DNA of 64,000 nucleotides, from NCBI RefSeq assembly GCF_010548305.1, contig NZ_JAAGLV010000008.1, positions 186,001-250,000 of the forward strand. Direction: 5' to 3'. The notes under the pieces are model-generated. The model did not search any database, was not told the origin of the DNA, and was given only the letters and a program-made list of their open reading frames with translations. This DNA is from Streptomyces sp. SID13031. Lineage in GTDB: Bacteria; Actinomycetota; Actinomycetes; Propionibacteriales; Kribbellaceae. Of the stretch, positions 31,358-39,490 are shown piece after piece; within the stretch, counting starts at the first letter, position 1, and the number at the start of each line of letters is the position of its first letter. A program made the translations under genes and the position numbers.

Positions 31358-31905
31358 ACGTGCAGAACGACGCGGACCGCTTGGTCGAGGACTACCAGCG
31401 CCGGCTGGCCAAGGAGGCCGAGCCGCTGCCGGAGTCCCGGCGTACCGAACTGGTCGCCGAGGTCACCGCGCACATCGCGGAGGCGCGGGCCGAGGGTGCC
31501 GCGAGCGAGAGCGAGATCCGCGAGATGCTGACCCGGCTCGGCTCGCCGGACGAGATCGTGGCGGCGGCGACCGACGGCCTGGTGCTCGTCGACCTGGGTC
31601 CGCGGTTCCGCAGGCGGGAAGTGGCAGCCTTGATGCTGCTCACGGTCGGCGGCTTCGTGTTCCTGTTCGGTTGGGTGATCGGGGTCGTCCTGCTCTGGGC
31701 CTCCGACCGCTGGACGCGCAACGAGAAGCTGTTCGGCACGCTGCTCTGGCCCTTCGGTTACGCCTTCGCGGGCTTCCTGCTCAAGTACTACATCCCGCTC
31801 GACATGCCCTCCTGGCTCGCCTGGACCGGCTGGATCGTCATCTTCGTCAGCCAAACAGCCACCACCTCGATGCTGATCAGAAACGCCTCCCCCCGCCGCG
31901 GCTGA
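31354..31905 (+). CDS. Membrane protein with DUF1700/HAAS-like N-terminal domain
   Basis: A 183-residue protein coupled to the PadR gene by an ATGA overlap. The N-terminal 75 residues are a helical cytoplasmic domain (VEDYQRRLAKEAEPLPESRR, LVAEVTAHIAEARAEGA, LTRLGSPDEIVAAA) of the type that binds PadR-family partners and is found in DUF1700/HAAS proteins. Three to four membrane helices follow (LMLLTVGGFVFLFGWVIGVV, TLLWPFGYAFAGFLL, WTGWIVIFVSQTA). Such pairs are thought to sense envelope state and signal to the regulator; here that is inference. It converges with the next gene with only four bases between stops. Confidence 0.82.
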   Translation: MNVQNDADRLVEDYQRRLAKEAEPLPESRRTELVAEVTAHIAEARAEGAASESEIREMLTRLGSPDEIVAAATDGLVLVDLGPRFRRREVAALMLLTVGGFVFLFGWVIGVVLLWASDRWTRNEKLFGTLLWPFGYAFAGFLLKYYIPLDMPSWLAWTGWIVIFVSQTATTSMLIRNASPRRG

Positions 31906-31909
31906 CCCG

Positions 31910-32212
31910 CTACTCGTGGGACAGCCACTTGCGCTCGATCTCGTGCGGTACGTCGACGTCGAAGTGGCGGGCCAGCAGGAGGAGTTGGCAGCAGACGTCG
32001 GCGAACTCGAGCTGGAAGGCGTCGCGGATCTCCTCGGGGGTCTTGCCCTTGGTGCGGGCGCGGCCGGTCACCTGCAGGTAGGCCTGGGTCAGCTCGCCGA
32101 CCTCTTCCTGCAGCTTCAGCAGAAACCAATCGCCGTCCCGCTCGATGCCGAGGTGTTCCCCGTAGCGGGCCGACAACTTCTCCAGTCGTTCTGACAGCTC
32201 TGTGAACTCCAC
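31910..32212 (-). CDS. MazG-like nucleotide pyrophosphohydrolase
   Basis: A roughly 100-residue single-domain MazG-like protein. The metal-binding acidic residues are in LQEEVGELTQAYL (E-E-x-x-E) and EFADVCCQLLLLA (E-x-x-D), the signature of all-alpha NTP pyrophosphatases that remove non-canonical or damaged nucleotides. Start is uncertain: GTG at 32212 is taken as it precedes the domain directly; a TTG at 32245 would extend it by 11 residues into a strong hairpin, which is unlikely. Two hairpins separate it from the upstream secreted-protein gene on the same strand, so it has its own promoter or relies on readthrough. Confidence 0.78.
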   Translation of the reverse strand: MEFTELSERLEKLSARYGEHLGIERDGDWFLLKLQEEVGELTQAYLQVTGRARTKGKTPEEIRDAFQLEFADVCCQLLLLARHFDVDVPHEIERKWLSHE

Positions 32213-32238
32213 CCGATAACCCAAGCACCTGGGACCGA

Positions 32239-32282
32239 CACTCAACGCCCTGCCGCCCCTGACGGCTGCAGGGCGTTGAGTG
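32239..32282 (-). terminator. 15-base-pair perfect hairpin terminator
   Basis: CACTCAACGCCCTGC and GCAGGGCGTTGAGTG form a 15-base perfect stem with a 14-base loop, downstream of the secreted lectin protein gene and just after another hairpin. No T-run. Confidence 0.75.
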
Positions 32283-32285
32283 GAA

Positions 32286-32321
32286 GGGGCCTGGCGGAAG
32301 GGCAGGTCTCGGCCAGGCCCC
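32286..32321 (-). terminator. Second hairpin terminator in tandem
   Basis: GGGGCCTGGC and GCCAGGCCCC form a 10-base perfect stem 15 bases past the stop codon of the secreted lectin protein. It works in tandem with the hairpin at 32239-32282. Confidence 0.75.
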
Positions 32322-32335
32322 TGATCAGGTGATCC

Positions 32336-34567
32336 CTACGGGTACTCGTTCCAGGTGCCTTCGTTGTTGGCCGAGTTGGCGGTGCCACCGACGTTGTTGA
32401 TGACGCGGTTGATCGTTCCGCGACCGCCGAGTGACACGGTGATCATGTTGTGGAACTTCACACCCGGTTTGTTCGGTACTTCGAACGCCCGCTCGGCCAC
32501 GATGCTCGCGTCCGAGGTGAAGACGCAGTAGCTGCCCAGCCCCCACGCCTCATGAGTGGTGACGGAGTCGGCGACCTTGTAGGCCGCGTAGCCGCGGGTC
32601 GAGCCGTTCATCCAGGCGGCCTGGTTCGGCGGGTCGTACGGCATCTCGTTCTGGTAGAAGTACGTCCGCCCGCCGTTGCCGTTCCAGATCGTCTGGTACT
32701 TCTGATAGTGCTCGACGAACAGCCCGTACGCCGTCACGTCGTTGCCGTTGACAACGAGCCCGGTCGCTGCCGTGTTCACGTTCCAGCCGACCCCGTCGCG
32801 GTGGTCACCGCGCCACAGCCAGGCGTGGTCGATGATCACGTTGTTGCTGTTGATCCGCAGCGTCTCGGTCGCCTTGCCGATGGCCGAACCACCGATCCGG
32901 TAGTAGATGTCGTGCAGCGAGGTCGGGTTCGCCGCGTGGTTCGCCGACGAGCCGGACGGGCCGATCTCCATCAGCAGCGCCGAGTTGGTCGGTGCCGCAT
33001 CGATCAGCAGACCGGCGAGCTTGACGCCGTCGACGTCGGAGACGGAGATCGACGTGGTGCCGTTGGTCGGCATCAGGGTCGCCAGTCCGAGGCCCAGGAC
33101 GACCGTGTTCGCCCGGGTGATCCGGAGCGAGTCGCTGAGCTTGAAGACGCCCGGCGTGAACAGCAGGTTCTTGCCGGCGGCAAGCTGCGCGTTGAGCGTC
33201 GCCGCTGTCACGCCCGGCTTGGCGATGTAGAACTGGTCGATCGGCAGCGACTCACCGGCCGGGTTGCCGCTGACCCAGCTGGGGCCGGCCGAGTTCGCCT
33301 TGAGCGCCGGGACGAAGACCTTGTAGTTGCCCGCGGCATCGATGTACAGGTAGGGCTTCTCCCGGATGATCGGGGTCTGCGCGACCTTCGTGTAGCCCGG
33401 GTCCGGGAAGCCGCCGGCCGGCGCGTTCTGGCTGCCGACGAAGACGTGGTTCCAGTTCTGGCCGGTCCAGCTGCCCCAGTTCGTGTTGCGGGAGAACCAC
33501 TGCTGCTGGCTACCCGACCGGACCTGGCCGTCGACGAGCGTGTCGGCCATGAAGCCGCCGCTGGCCCAGCCGCCGTCGTCCAGGGCGAGGTTGCCCTTGA
33601 GGTGCATCCGCCGGTACGCCGATGCCTGGCTGACGGCCCAGCGGTCCAGCCCGCCCGTCGGGTTGACGGTCAGGCCTTCGGCGCCACGCCAGAAGTTGTG
33701 GGTCGCGTTCTGCGGCGGGAACCAGTCGGCCTCGACGTGCACGGAGCCGTTGATCGTCACGCTGCCCGGCGTCAGGCCGAGCCCCGCGACCTGGGTGAAG
33801 AAGCCGACGTTGGCGTTGACGTTGTAGGTGCCCGGCTTGAACAGCAGCGCGTACCGCTGTTCGCCGTACTGGTTGGTCTCCTGCTGGCTGAAGACCGAGT
33901 TGAGCTTGTTCTGGATCGTGCTCTGCGCCATCGACGGGTCGAAGACCGACACGTTCGGGCCGAGGTCGGGCTGGCCCGCGGGCGGGTCGGTCGGGGGAGT
34001 GCCGTCCACTGGGTTGATCCTGAACGATTGGGCAGCGGTCCCGTTGCAGGTGTACTGCTGCAGCTGGACGCCGTCAGCGGTCGAGGCACCCGGTACGTCG
34101 AGGCACTTGCCGCTGTTGCGGTTGACCAGGTGGTAGGCGCCGTCGGCCTCCTCGACGGGCTGCCACTGCTGGTTGAGCCCGTTGCTGTAGGACCACAGCT
34201 GGATCAGCGCGCTGTCGGCGGTGGAGACGTTGGTGACGTCGAGCGCCTGGGCCGCGTTGTTGAGGGCGTTGACCCGGACGTAGCCGTTGGTGGTCGGCTG
34301 GAACTGCCACTGCTGGGCGTTGCCGCTGTTGCAGGCCTGCTGCTGGACGGCGGTGCCGTTCGCGCTCGCGGCGGCGCGGGCATCGACACACTTGCTGCTG
34401 TTCTTGCTGACCACGGTGTTCCAGCCGGTCGGCGAGATCGCCGCACTGGCATCGGGGGACGAGGCAACGGTCAGACCTGTCGCGACTACCGTGGCCACCA
34501 GGGCCGCGGCGATCGCCACGAACCGGCGAGTTCGCGTTGGGCGGAGTGGGGCGTCTCCTGGAGTCAT
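32336..34567 (-). CDS. Secreted protein with ricin-type lectin domain and beta-helix (GH55-like) region
   Basis: A 743-residue secreted protein. After a basic start (RPTRTRRFVAIAAALVATVV) there is a Sec signal peptide with likely cleavage near ASPDASAA. Residues about 50-190 form a ricin B/CBM13 beta-trefoil with repeated Q-x-W units (QQWQFQPT, NQQWQPVEE) and KCLDVPGAS. A Pro/Thr linker (DGTPPTDPPAGQPD) joins a C-terminal part of about 500 residues that looks like a right-handed beta-helix (LRITRANTVVLGLGLATLMP, VDGVKLAGLLIDAAPTNSAL, INSNNVIIDHAWLWRGDHRD), reminding me of GH55-type glucanases and pectin-lyase folds. It probably binds and cuts a polysaccharide. AGGAGAG precedes the ATG at 34567. 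Confidence 0.8.
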   Translation of the reverse strand: MTPGDAPLRPTRTRRFVAIAAALVATVVATGLTVASSPDASAAISPTGWNTVVSKNSSKCVDARAAASANGTAVQQQACNSGNAQQWQFQPTTNGYVRVNALNNAAQALDVTNVSTADSALIQLWSYSNGLNQQWQPVEEADGAYHLVNRNSGKCLDVPGASTADGVQLQQYTCNGTAAQSFRINPVDGTPPTDPPAGQPDLGPNVSVFDPSMAQSTIQNKLNSVFSQQETNQYGEQRYALLFKPGTYNVNANVGFFTQVAGLGLTPGSVTINGSVHVEADWFPPQNATHNFWRGAEGLTVNPTGGLDRWAVSQASAYRRMHLKGNLALDDGGWASGGFMADTLVDGQVRSGSQQQWFSRNTNWGSWTGQNWNHVFVGSQNAPAGGFPDPGYTKVAQTPIIREKPYLYIDAAGNYKVFVPALKANSAGPSWVSGNPAGESLPIDQFYIAKPGVTAATLNAQLAAGKNLLFTPGVFKLSDSLRITRANTVVLGLGLATLMPTNGTTSISVSDVDGVKLAGLLIDAAPTNSALLMEIGPSGSSANHAANPTSLHDIYYRIGGSAIGKATETLRINSNNVIIDHAWLWRGDHRDGVGWNVNTAATGLVVNGNDVTAYGLFVEHYQKYQTIWNGNGGRTYFYQNEMPYDPPNQAAWMNGSTRGYAAYKVADSVTTHEAWGLGSYCVFTSDASIVAERAFEVPNKPGVKFHNMITVSLGGRGTINRVINNVGGTANSANNEGTWNEYP

Positions 34568-34679
34568 TGACTCTCCTGTGAAATTTTCGGGGGCGGGAAT
34601 GCGCATTCAAGCCGCGCTGCCCTAAGGAAAGCCAACTTCCCTACTTAATTCAAGAGTGAGTCTAAGTAACCCCGAGTTT

Positions 34680-34693
34680 CGGAACCGCTTCCG
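34680..34693. promoter_or_regulatory. Palindrome upstream of the secreted lectin protein gene
   Basis: CGGAA-CCGC-TTCCG is a 5-base inverted repeat 113 bases upstream of the start, in an AT-richer promoter region. CG-centred sites of this type are often bound by LacI-type sugar regulators controlling secreted glycosidases. Confidence 0.35.
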
Positions 34694-34769
34694 GTACTCC
34701 GCCCGCTCGCCGCCCGCGCCCGCTGCCCCCGGCCGGTGGCCGGAGGCGCCGCATCGTGCCTAATCAGCT

Positions 34770-35642
34770 CTACGGCTTGGGGGCTTCCTCTGGTGGGAGC
34801 GGCGGGAAGGGCTCGAGCGGGGGATCGGTGGGATCCGTCGGGTCCGAGGGATCTTCCGGGTCGGTGGGATCCGTCGGGTCGGTCGGATCTGTGGGGTCGT
34901 CGGTGGGCTTGGGCTGGGTGGCCCAGACGGCGGCAGCGGCGCGGGCTGCGTCGGCTGCGTTGGTCTGGCGGTCGTACGCCTTCAAGTCGAGGGCGTACGC
35001 CTTCACCGTGGCGTCCACTTGGCGGGACAGCGCCTTGTGCACCCAGAGCGCGTACGCCTGGGTGCGGGCCTCGATGAAGTTCTTCAGTTCCGTCATCTGG
35101 GCGGGAGTCATGTCATCCTCCGGTGAGCTTTTCGGGGTGAAGTCCCCGCGGGAGATCGCGGCGCGGGCGGCCGGTCCTGGGCAGTCGGTCGGGTCGGGCC
35201 GGATCGCGGAGTGCGGCACGATCGCCGTACCGCGCGAGAACAGGCGGCGGAAGTCGGCGACGACGGCGCGCACGGTCGCCTTCATCGCACTCGTCGGCTG
35301 CTCGCCGGTGACGAGCACCAGCAGGATCGCGCCGTACTGCTGGTTGACGGCCACGTCACCGTTGGCGCCGGACTGGACGCGCAGGCCGCGCAGCGCCCAG
35401 GCCCGGCCGGACTGGTCGACGGCGACCTGGTACGCGATGTCGGACCAGCCGCGATCGTCCATGTGGAACGCCTGCCAGCCGCGTAACGCCGCCGCGACCG
35501 AGGCCTTGCTGTGGATAGGGCTGGTGGTTCCGGTGCCGGGCCAGTGGATCGCAACGCCCCGTACCCGCGAGGCGAGGAGTTGGCCGGGCCCGGAGCTGGG
35601 CGGGCGGGCACCCCACGCAGAGCGTGGGAGGTAGTCGACCAT
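34770..35642 (-). CDS. N-acetylmuramoyl-L-alanine amidase-like endolysin with TDP-repeat tail
   Basis: A 290-residue protein. The N-terminal 170 residues resemble amidase_2/PGRP enzymes: VDYLPRSAWGARPPSS, GVAIHWPGTGTTSP (first zinc His), WQAFHMDDRGWSDIAYQVAV, YGAILLVLVTGE and VPHSAIRPDPTDCPGP (second His and Cys ligands). This arrangement is common in phage-type endolysins. A helical segment (EARTQAYALWVHKALSRQVD) and a C-terminal Pro-Thr-Asp tail built of D-P-T repeats follow, likely a flexible wall-facing linker. There is no signal peptide, so release would need a holin or another route; no holin gene is near. ATG at 35642 with GGAGTCCCG in front. Probably a domesticated phage gene. Confidence 0.82.
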   Translation of the reverse strand: MVDYLPRSAWGARPPSSGPGQLLASRVRGVAIHWPGTGTTSPIHSKASVAAALRGWQAFHMDDRGWSDIAYQVAVDQSGRAWALRGLRVQSGANGDVAVNQQYGAILLVLVTGEQPTSAMKATVRAVVADFRRLFSRGTAIVPHSAIRPDPTDCPGPAARAAISRGDFTPKSSPEDDMTPAQMTELKNFIEARTQAYALWVHKALSRQVDATVKAYALDLKAYDRQTNAADAARAAAAVWATQPKPTDDPTDPTDPTDPTDPEDPSDPTDPTDPPLEPFPPLPPEEAPKP

Positions 35643-35989
35643 CGGGACTCCTTGCAGCATTTGGCGGTGCGAGTCCCACCCCTCCGGCGACAGGGAGTGG
35701 CGGTTCCCCTACTTTCGGTGATTTCCACCGTACTCCGTGTTCAAACCGACCGCATCCGAATCACTCCACGAAGCCTCCAGGAACCTACCCACTGGTCGGC
35801 CATACAGTCGAGCGACATTGCCAGATCGGGATGCGGCGACTGCGTCCCGACAGACAGGACATAGTCGGGCCGGCGTCCGAAGTTCACGCTCGCGGGCAGC
35901 CCGCGAGGCCGGGTTCTGGGCACTATGTCCTGTCGGTCGGGACAGTTGCCGAGCGCCCGCAGTACCGCCAGACTGATGCGATGGGTTTG
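35643..35989. other. 347-base intergenic region containing repeat copy 2
   Basis: Between the starts and ends of two minus-strand genes. Its middle is the second copy of the 100-base palindromic element. No plausible gene is seen in the rest. Confidence 0.6.
35844..35943. repeat. 100-base palindromic element, copy 2
   Basis: The right arm (35923-35943) is identical to the copy 1 right arm; the left arm (35844-35864) has one mismatch (ACAGACAGG instead of ACCGACAGG). The interior motif AGTTCACGCTC at 35881-35891 is the reverse complement of the copy 1 motif and lies at the same distance (positions 53-63) from the corresponding end. Orientation is therefore opposite to copy 1 and the length is exactly conserved. 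Confidence 0.88.
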
Positions 35990-37048
35990 TCAGCTGTTGC
36001 CGGCGAGTAGTGGCAGGAGTTGGTCGCCGATGCGGGTGATCTCCTCGCGGTATGGGGTGTCGCTGAGGATGAAGTGGGTGATGCCGAGGTCCTGGTATTT
36101 GCGGAGGGCCTTGGCGACGTCTTGCGCGGAGCCGACGAGCCAGGTGGTGCCGGCTCCTCCGCCGCCGTACTTGCCGGGGGCGGTGTAGAGGATCTCGTCG
36201 AGGACCTCGCCGCGATCGGCGAGCTCCAGCAGGCGTTGCTGGCCGACGGCCTTGAAGCGGCGCTCGTCGCGGTAGGTGGTGGACTCGGCCATCTTGGCGA
36301 CCTTGGCCTCCGCGTCGGCCCAGGCCTGGTCGGTGGTGTCGCGGACGAGGGTGGTGATGCGCAGACCGAATTCGAGCGGCGCGTGTTCGCGGCCGAGCTC
36401 GGCTTGCAGGCCTTTCAGGCGGTCGATGCGCTCGGCGACGCCCTCCAGCGGTTCGCCCCAGAAGAGTTGCACGTCGGCGTCGGTCGCGGCGACCCGCTCA
36501 GCGGCGGGGGAGGCGCCACCGAAGTACAGGCGTGGGTGTGGCCGTCCCTCACGTGAGACCGGGCGGGTGGCGACGGTCGATCCGGTGACGGAGAAGTGTT
36601 CGCCGCTGAAGGTGACGTCCTCCTCGGTCCACAGACGCCGTACGAGCTGCAGGAACTCCTTTGTACGCGCGTATCGCTGGGCCTGGTCGCCCTCACTGTC
36701 CCCGTACGCCGCCAGGTTGTCCTGGCCGGACACGATGTTGATCAGCAACCGCCCACCCGACAACTGATCCAATGTCGTCGACGCCGATGCGAAGTGCGCG
36801 GGATGCCAGTACCCCGGCCGAATGGCCACCAACGGCTGAAAACTCTTCGTCCGAGCAGCAAGCGCCGTCGCCACCGTGAGAGTGTCAGGCCGCCCCCACC
36901 CGGTCCCGAGCAACGCACCACCCCAGCCATGATCCTCAGTGAGCTTGGCCAACTCCGTCAGCCGATCCAAGCTGTTGTGATCCTGCACGGCGTCGTCACC
37001 CCGGTGCCCGGGTTCGACCTGATTCGGGATGTACCAGAGAAGGGTCAT
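35990..37048 (-). CDS. LLM-class flavin-dependent monooxygenase (alkanesulfonate monooxygenase-like)
   Basis: A 352-residue luciferase-like monooxygenase of the SsuD group. Motifs: TLLWYIPNQVEPGHRGDD, AVRPGYWHPA-like segment LVAIRPGYWHPAHFAS, LDQLSGGRLLINIVSGQD and LYFGGASPAAERVAA, which line the reduced-FMN and substrate site. SsuD-type enzymes cleave alkanesulfonates to sulfite and aldehyde; relatives also attack other C-S or C-N bonds. The ATG at 37048 opens the conserved family start; an in-frame ATG 16 codons earlier has no homology. It is the last gene of an SDR-amidohydrolase-LLM group. Sulfur scavenging together with the importer at 4.8-7.6 kb is possible but the genes are 28 kb apart. 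Confidence 0.88.
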   Translation of the reverse strand: MTLLWYIPNQVEPGHRGDDAVQDHNSLDRLTELAKLTEDHGWGGALLGTGWGRPDTLTVATALAARTKSFQPLVAIRPGYWHPAHFASASTTLDQLSGGRLLINIVSGQDNLAAYGDSEGDQAQRYARTKEFLQLVRRLWTEEDVTFSGEHFSVTGSTVATRPVSREGRPHPRLYFGGASPAAERVAATDADVQLFWGEPLEGVAERIDRLKGLQAELGREHAPLEFGLRITTLVRDTTDQAWADAEAKVAKMAESTTYRDERRFKAVGQQRLLELADRGEVLDEILYTAPGKYGGGGAGTTWLVGSAQDVAKALRKYQDLGITHFILSDTPYREEITRIGDQLLPLLAGNS

Positions 37049-37126
37049 GACAAAGAAATCTAAGCCAATCAACTCACTACACTTTGCCTGTCTCATCAGG
37101 CGGTTGGACCTTCGTGCGCCCAGTAG

Positions 37127-38458
37127 TCACCGGTCAGCCGTGCGGAGCCGCTCCTGCGTCTCGTGCATCAACTCCCGAGCCTTCGCCACGTGCGCGCCGA
37201 CAAGGGCTCCGTCGCGCTTGACGAACTCGCCAGCCACCAGGACGGTCTCGACGTCGGCGGGGCCTGCGCCGAGTCCGAGCATCGCCACCGGGTCGCCGAA
37301 GCCGTCCAGGTGCGGGGACCGCATGTCCACGATGGTGATGTCGGCCTGCTTGCCGGGGGTGAGCGTGCCGGTCTCGTCGGCGAGGCCGAGGACCTGGGCG
37401 CCGCCGAGGGTGGCCAACCGCAGCATGTCCCGCTGGTGCAGCGCGACCTCGTGGACTTGCTCGTTGCGGGCCAGGGCCTCGTTGTTCGCCCGGGACCGTT
37501 CCGCGGCCAGCGCCAGCCGCATCTCGGAGAACAGGTCGGTACCGGCGCTGCAGATCGTGTCGACTCCGAAGCCGGACACGATGCCGCGGTCGAGGGCGCG
37601 CCCGGTCGCCGGGTAGGTGCCGAACTGCATCAGCATGTCGGTGCTGGGGGTGATGGTGACAGTGCCACCGGAACCGGCGATCAGGTCCAGTTCGTTCTCG
37701 GTGAGCTGATTGCAGTGGGTGTAGTTGATGTCGGGGCCGAGTAGCCCATCCTGCTGCAGGGTGGTGACAGCGTCGGCAGTGCCGGCCATGCCGACGTGAA
37801 TGGAGATCGGCAGACCGAGTTCGCGGGCGAAGGCGAAGTCCTTGACGTTACGCTCGGCGGTGGTGAAGCACGGCCCGCGCAGCGCCATGCCCATCCGCAG
37901 CCGTCCGTTGGCGCTGTTGCCGGGGAAGTACTCGTCGCGCATGCGGCGCGCGTCCACCGGGTGCGGTGGGTTCGGGTCGTCGCTGGCCGGGCCAGGCCCA
38001 CCATAGAAGAAAAAGCCGCGGATGCCGGACTGCTGTAGGCCGCGCAGGTCGGCGTCGGCGTGCTCGGCCGACTGCAGGGCATGCGCCCAGTCGCCGATCG
38101 TCGTGATGCCCGCGTCCAGCGCTTGCAGCGCGCCCCACAACGTTCCGGCGTAGATGTCGGCCGGGGTGTGTTTGAGAGCGATGCCCGTCAGCACAGCCGG
38201 TCCATAGCCGTAGCCGGTCATCTGCGGTGTGAAACCGGCGATCGCGCCCTGCCAAACATGCCGGTGGGTATCGATCAGGCCAGGGATGATCAGGCGGCCG
38301 CGTGCATTCACGATCTCGGTCGCTGCCCCTGGGCGCAGGTCGGTACCGATCTCGACGATGATGCCGTCCCGTACGCGGATATCACCTCTGGGCAGATCGC
38401 CGAGCGCGTCGTCGACTGTGACGAGGTGGCCGTCGGTGATCAGGATTTCCTCGGACAT
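37127..38458 (-). CDS. Amidohydrolase (TRZ/ATZ, cytosine-deaminase-like)
   Basis: A 443-residue metal-dependent amidohydrolase of the chlorohydrolase/S-adenosylhomocysteine deaminase group. The metal site has PGLIDTHRHVWQGAI (usually H-x-H; here H-R-H), ISIHVGMAGTADA with His, NYTHCNQLTENELDLI with His, and GVDTICSAGTDLF with Asp. A C-terminal beta-sandwich strand GTLTPGKQADITIVDM completes the fold. It would deaminate or dechlorinate an N-heterocycle or cleave an amide. The ATG at 38458 has GGAG nine bases upstream; the longer frame would begin with TTG. Genes for an SDR and a flavin monooxygenase flank it, so a catabolic pathway for a cyclic nitrogen/sulfur compound is a reasonable guess. 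Confidence 0.9.
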   Translation of the reverse strand: MSEEILITDGHLVTVDDALGDLPRGDIRVRDGIIVEIGTDLRPGAATEIVNARGRLIIPGLIDTHRHVWQGAIAGFTPQMTGYGYGPAVLTGIALKHTPADIYAGTLWGALQALDAGITTIGDWAHALQSAEHADADLRGLQQSGIRGFFFYGGPGPASDDPNPPHPVDARRMRDEYFPGNSANGRLRMGMALRGPCFTTAERNVKDFAFARELGLPISIHVGMAGTADAVTTLQQDGLLGPDINYTHCNQLTENELDLIAGSGGTVTITPSTDMLMQFGTYPATGRALDRGIVSGFGVDTICSAGTDLFSEMRLALAAERSRANNEALARNEQVHEVALHQRDMLRLATLGGAQVLGLADETGTLTPGKQADITIVDMRSPHLDGFGDPVAMLGLGAGPADVETVLVAGEFVKRDGALVGAHVAKARELMHETQERLRTADR

Positions 38459-38508
38459 GTCGGTTGCTCCGTTCGTATTCACACGTGGCACGGTGTCGGC
38501 GACCGCGG

Positions 38509-39288
38509 TCAAAGCGGGTCAGGGATCTGTACGTTGGTCAGGTCGGCGCAGTAGGTCAGGAGCGCGTCCTGTGCGGCGGCGTCATGGGCTTCAGCCGGGA
38601 CCGGTCGTTGTCGCTGGTGGTAGAAGTGCTTGGCGGTGACCGTGGCGGCGGCGTCGTCGCTGACCGCGAGCCACGCCTGGGTGACTGGTGCCAGGTGGAG
38701 GTCATCGGGTGCCCCTGGCCCACCCATCCTGGTCGGCACCCAACCCGGTTCCACCGAGTTCGACATCACCTGCGGCCATCTCCGCGCGACGCCGAACGCC
38801 AGCAGCAGGTCGAACAGTTTGCTGTCGCTGTAGGCCTGCGATCCGTTCCAGCGGCGCAGGGCCCACTGGGGATCACGCAGATCGACGTTCCCGCCGCGAG
38901 CCATCCCCGAACTCAGGTACACCAGCCGCCGAGGCGGGGTGATCAGTGCGGTCAACAGGTAGGGAGCCAGCACGTTGACCGTGAACAGGTGGGACAGCCC
39001 GTCATCGGTCTCGATGCGGCGAGGCTCTCGGTAGCCGATACCGACGTTGTGGAGCACGGCGTCGAACCGGCCCGCGTCGTTGGCCTGCTCGGCGACCGAA
39101 CGGATCCCGTTGATGGACAGCAGGTCGCCGACGAGCACCCCGTCGGCACCCGGCAGCTCGGCCCGGGCATCCTCTGCGCGCCGATCGTTGCGGGCATGCA
39201 GAGTGACGGAATGTCCCTGCTTGACGAGCAGTTGGCCGGCCATCAGACCGAGGCCCTCGGCGGACCCGGTGATCAGCACCCTTGCCAT
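38509..39288 (-). CDS. SDR-family NAD(P)-dependent oxidoreductase (WWOX/retinol dehydrogenase-like)
   Basis: A 259-residue SDR, first gene of the SDR-amidohydrolase-LLM group. Cofactor loop VLITGSAEGLGLMAGQLL, the NAG-like motif AVLHNVGIGYREP (N-V-G instead of N-A-G), catalytic Ser in LVYLSSGMARGG, and Tyr/Lys in AYSDSKLFDLLLA (Y-S-D-S-K). The length and YSDSK motif are like retinol-dehydrogenase/WWOX-type SDRs. The ATG at 39288 has GGAGGTCG eight bases upstream. Substrate unknown. Confidence 0.9.
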   Translation of the reverse strand: MARVLITGSAEGLGLMAGQLLVKQGHSVTLHARNDRRAEDARAELPGADGVLVGDLLSINGIRSVAEQANDAGRFDAVLHNVGIGYREPRRIETDDGLSHLFTVNVLAPYLLTALITPPRRLVYLSSGMARGGNVDLRDPQWALRRWNGSQAYSDSKLFDLLLAFGVARRWPQVMSNSVEPGWVPTRMGGPGAPDDLHLAPVTQAWLAVSDDAAATVTAKHFYHQRQRPVPAEAHDAAAQDALLTYCADLTNVQIPDPL

Positions 39289-39437
39289 AACGCGACCTCC
39301 ACGGATCTGGTTCAGCAGCGATTCCGCCGCCGCCATCCACTGTGGATCGCAAAGCACACTGTCGTCCAAGACCTCTTACGCCGCCTGTGATACCTGCTGG
39401 GCATCAGCGGTTCCGGGTAGTCAGCGGCGTAGAACGA

Positions 39438-39472
39438 CCAACGGCCGGCTCCTCGAAGGAGCCGGCCGTTGG
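39438..39472 (-). terminator. Terminator hairpin of glnA
   Basis: A perfect 16-base stem with a 3-base loop; the arms start CCAACGGCCGGCTCCT and end with its reverse complement. It lies 18 bases after the glnA stop codon. No T-run. Confidence 0.85.
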
Positions 39473-39490
39473 CCTGGTACTGCGTGACGA

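Noticed and set aside
32450..34570. 706-codon plus-strand frame over the lectin protein
   Set aside because: Shadow of the secreted protein gene; composition is Val/Arg/Asp-rich and lacks any signature.
34800..34910. Short tandem repeat that might be taken as CRISPR or a minisatellite locus
   Set aside because: It encodes the D-P-T repeats in the tail of the amidase and stays in frame; there are no spacers.
35990..37048. Assignment of the LLM gene to the ssu transporter operon
   Set aside because: The genes are 28 kb apart and the LLM gene belongs to an SDR-amidohydrolase group; only family similarity connects them.
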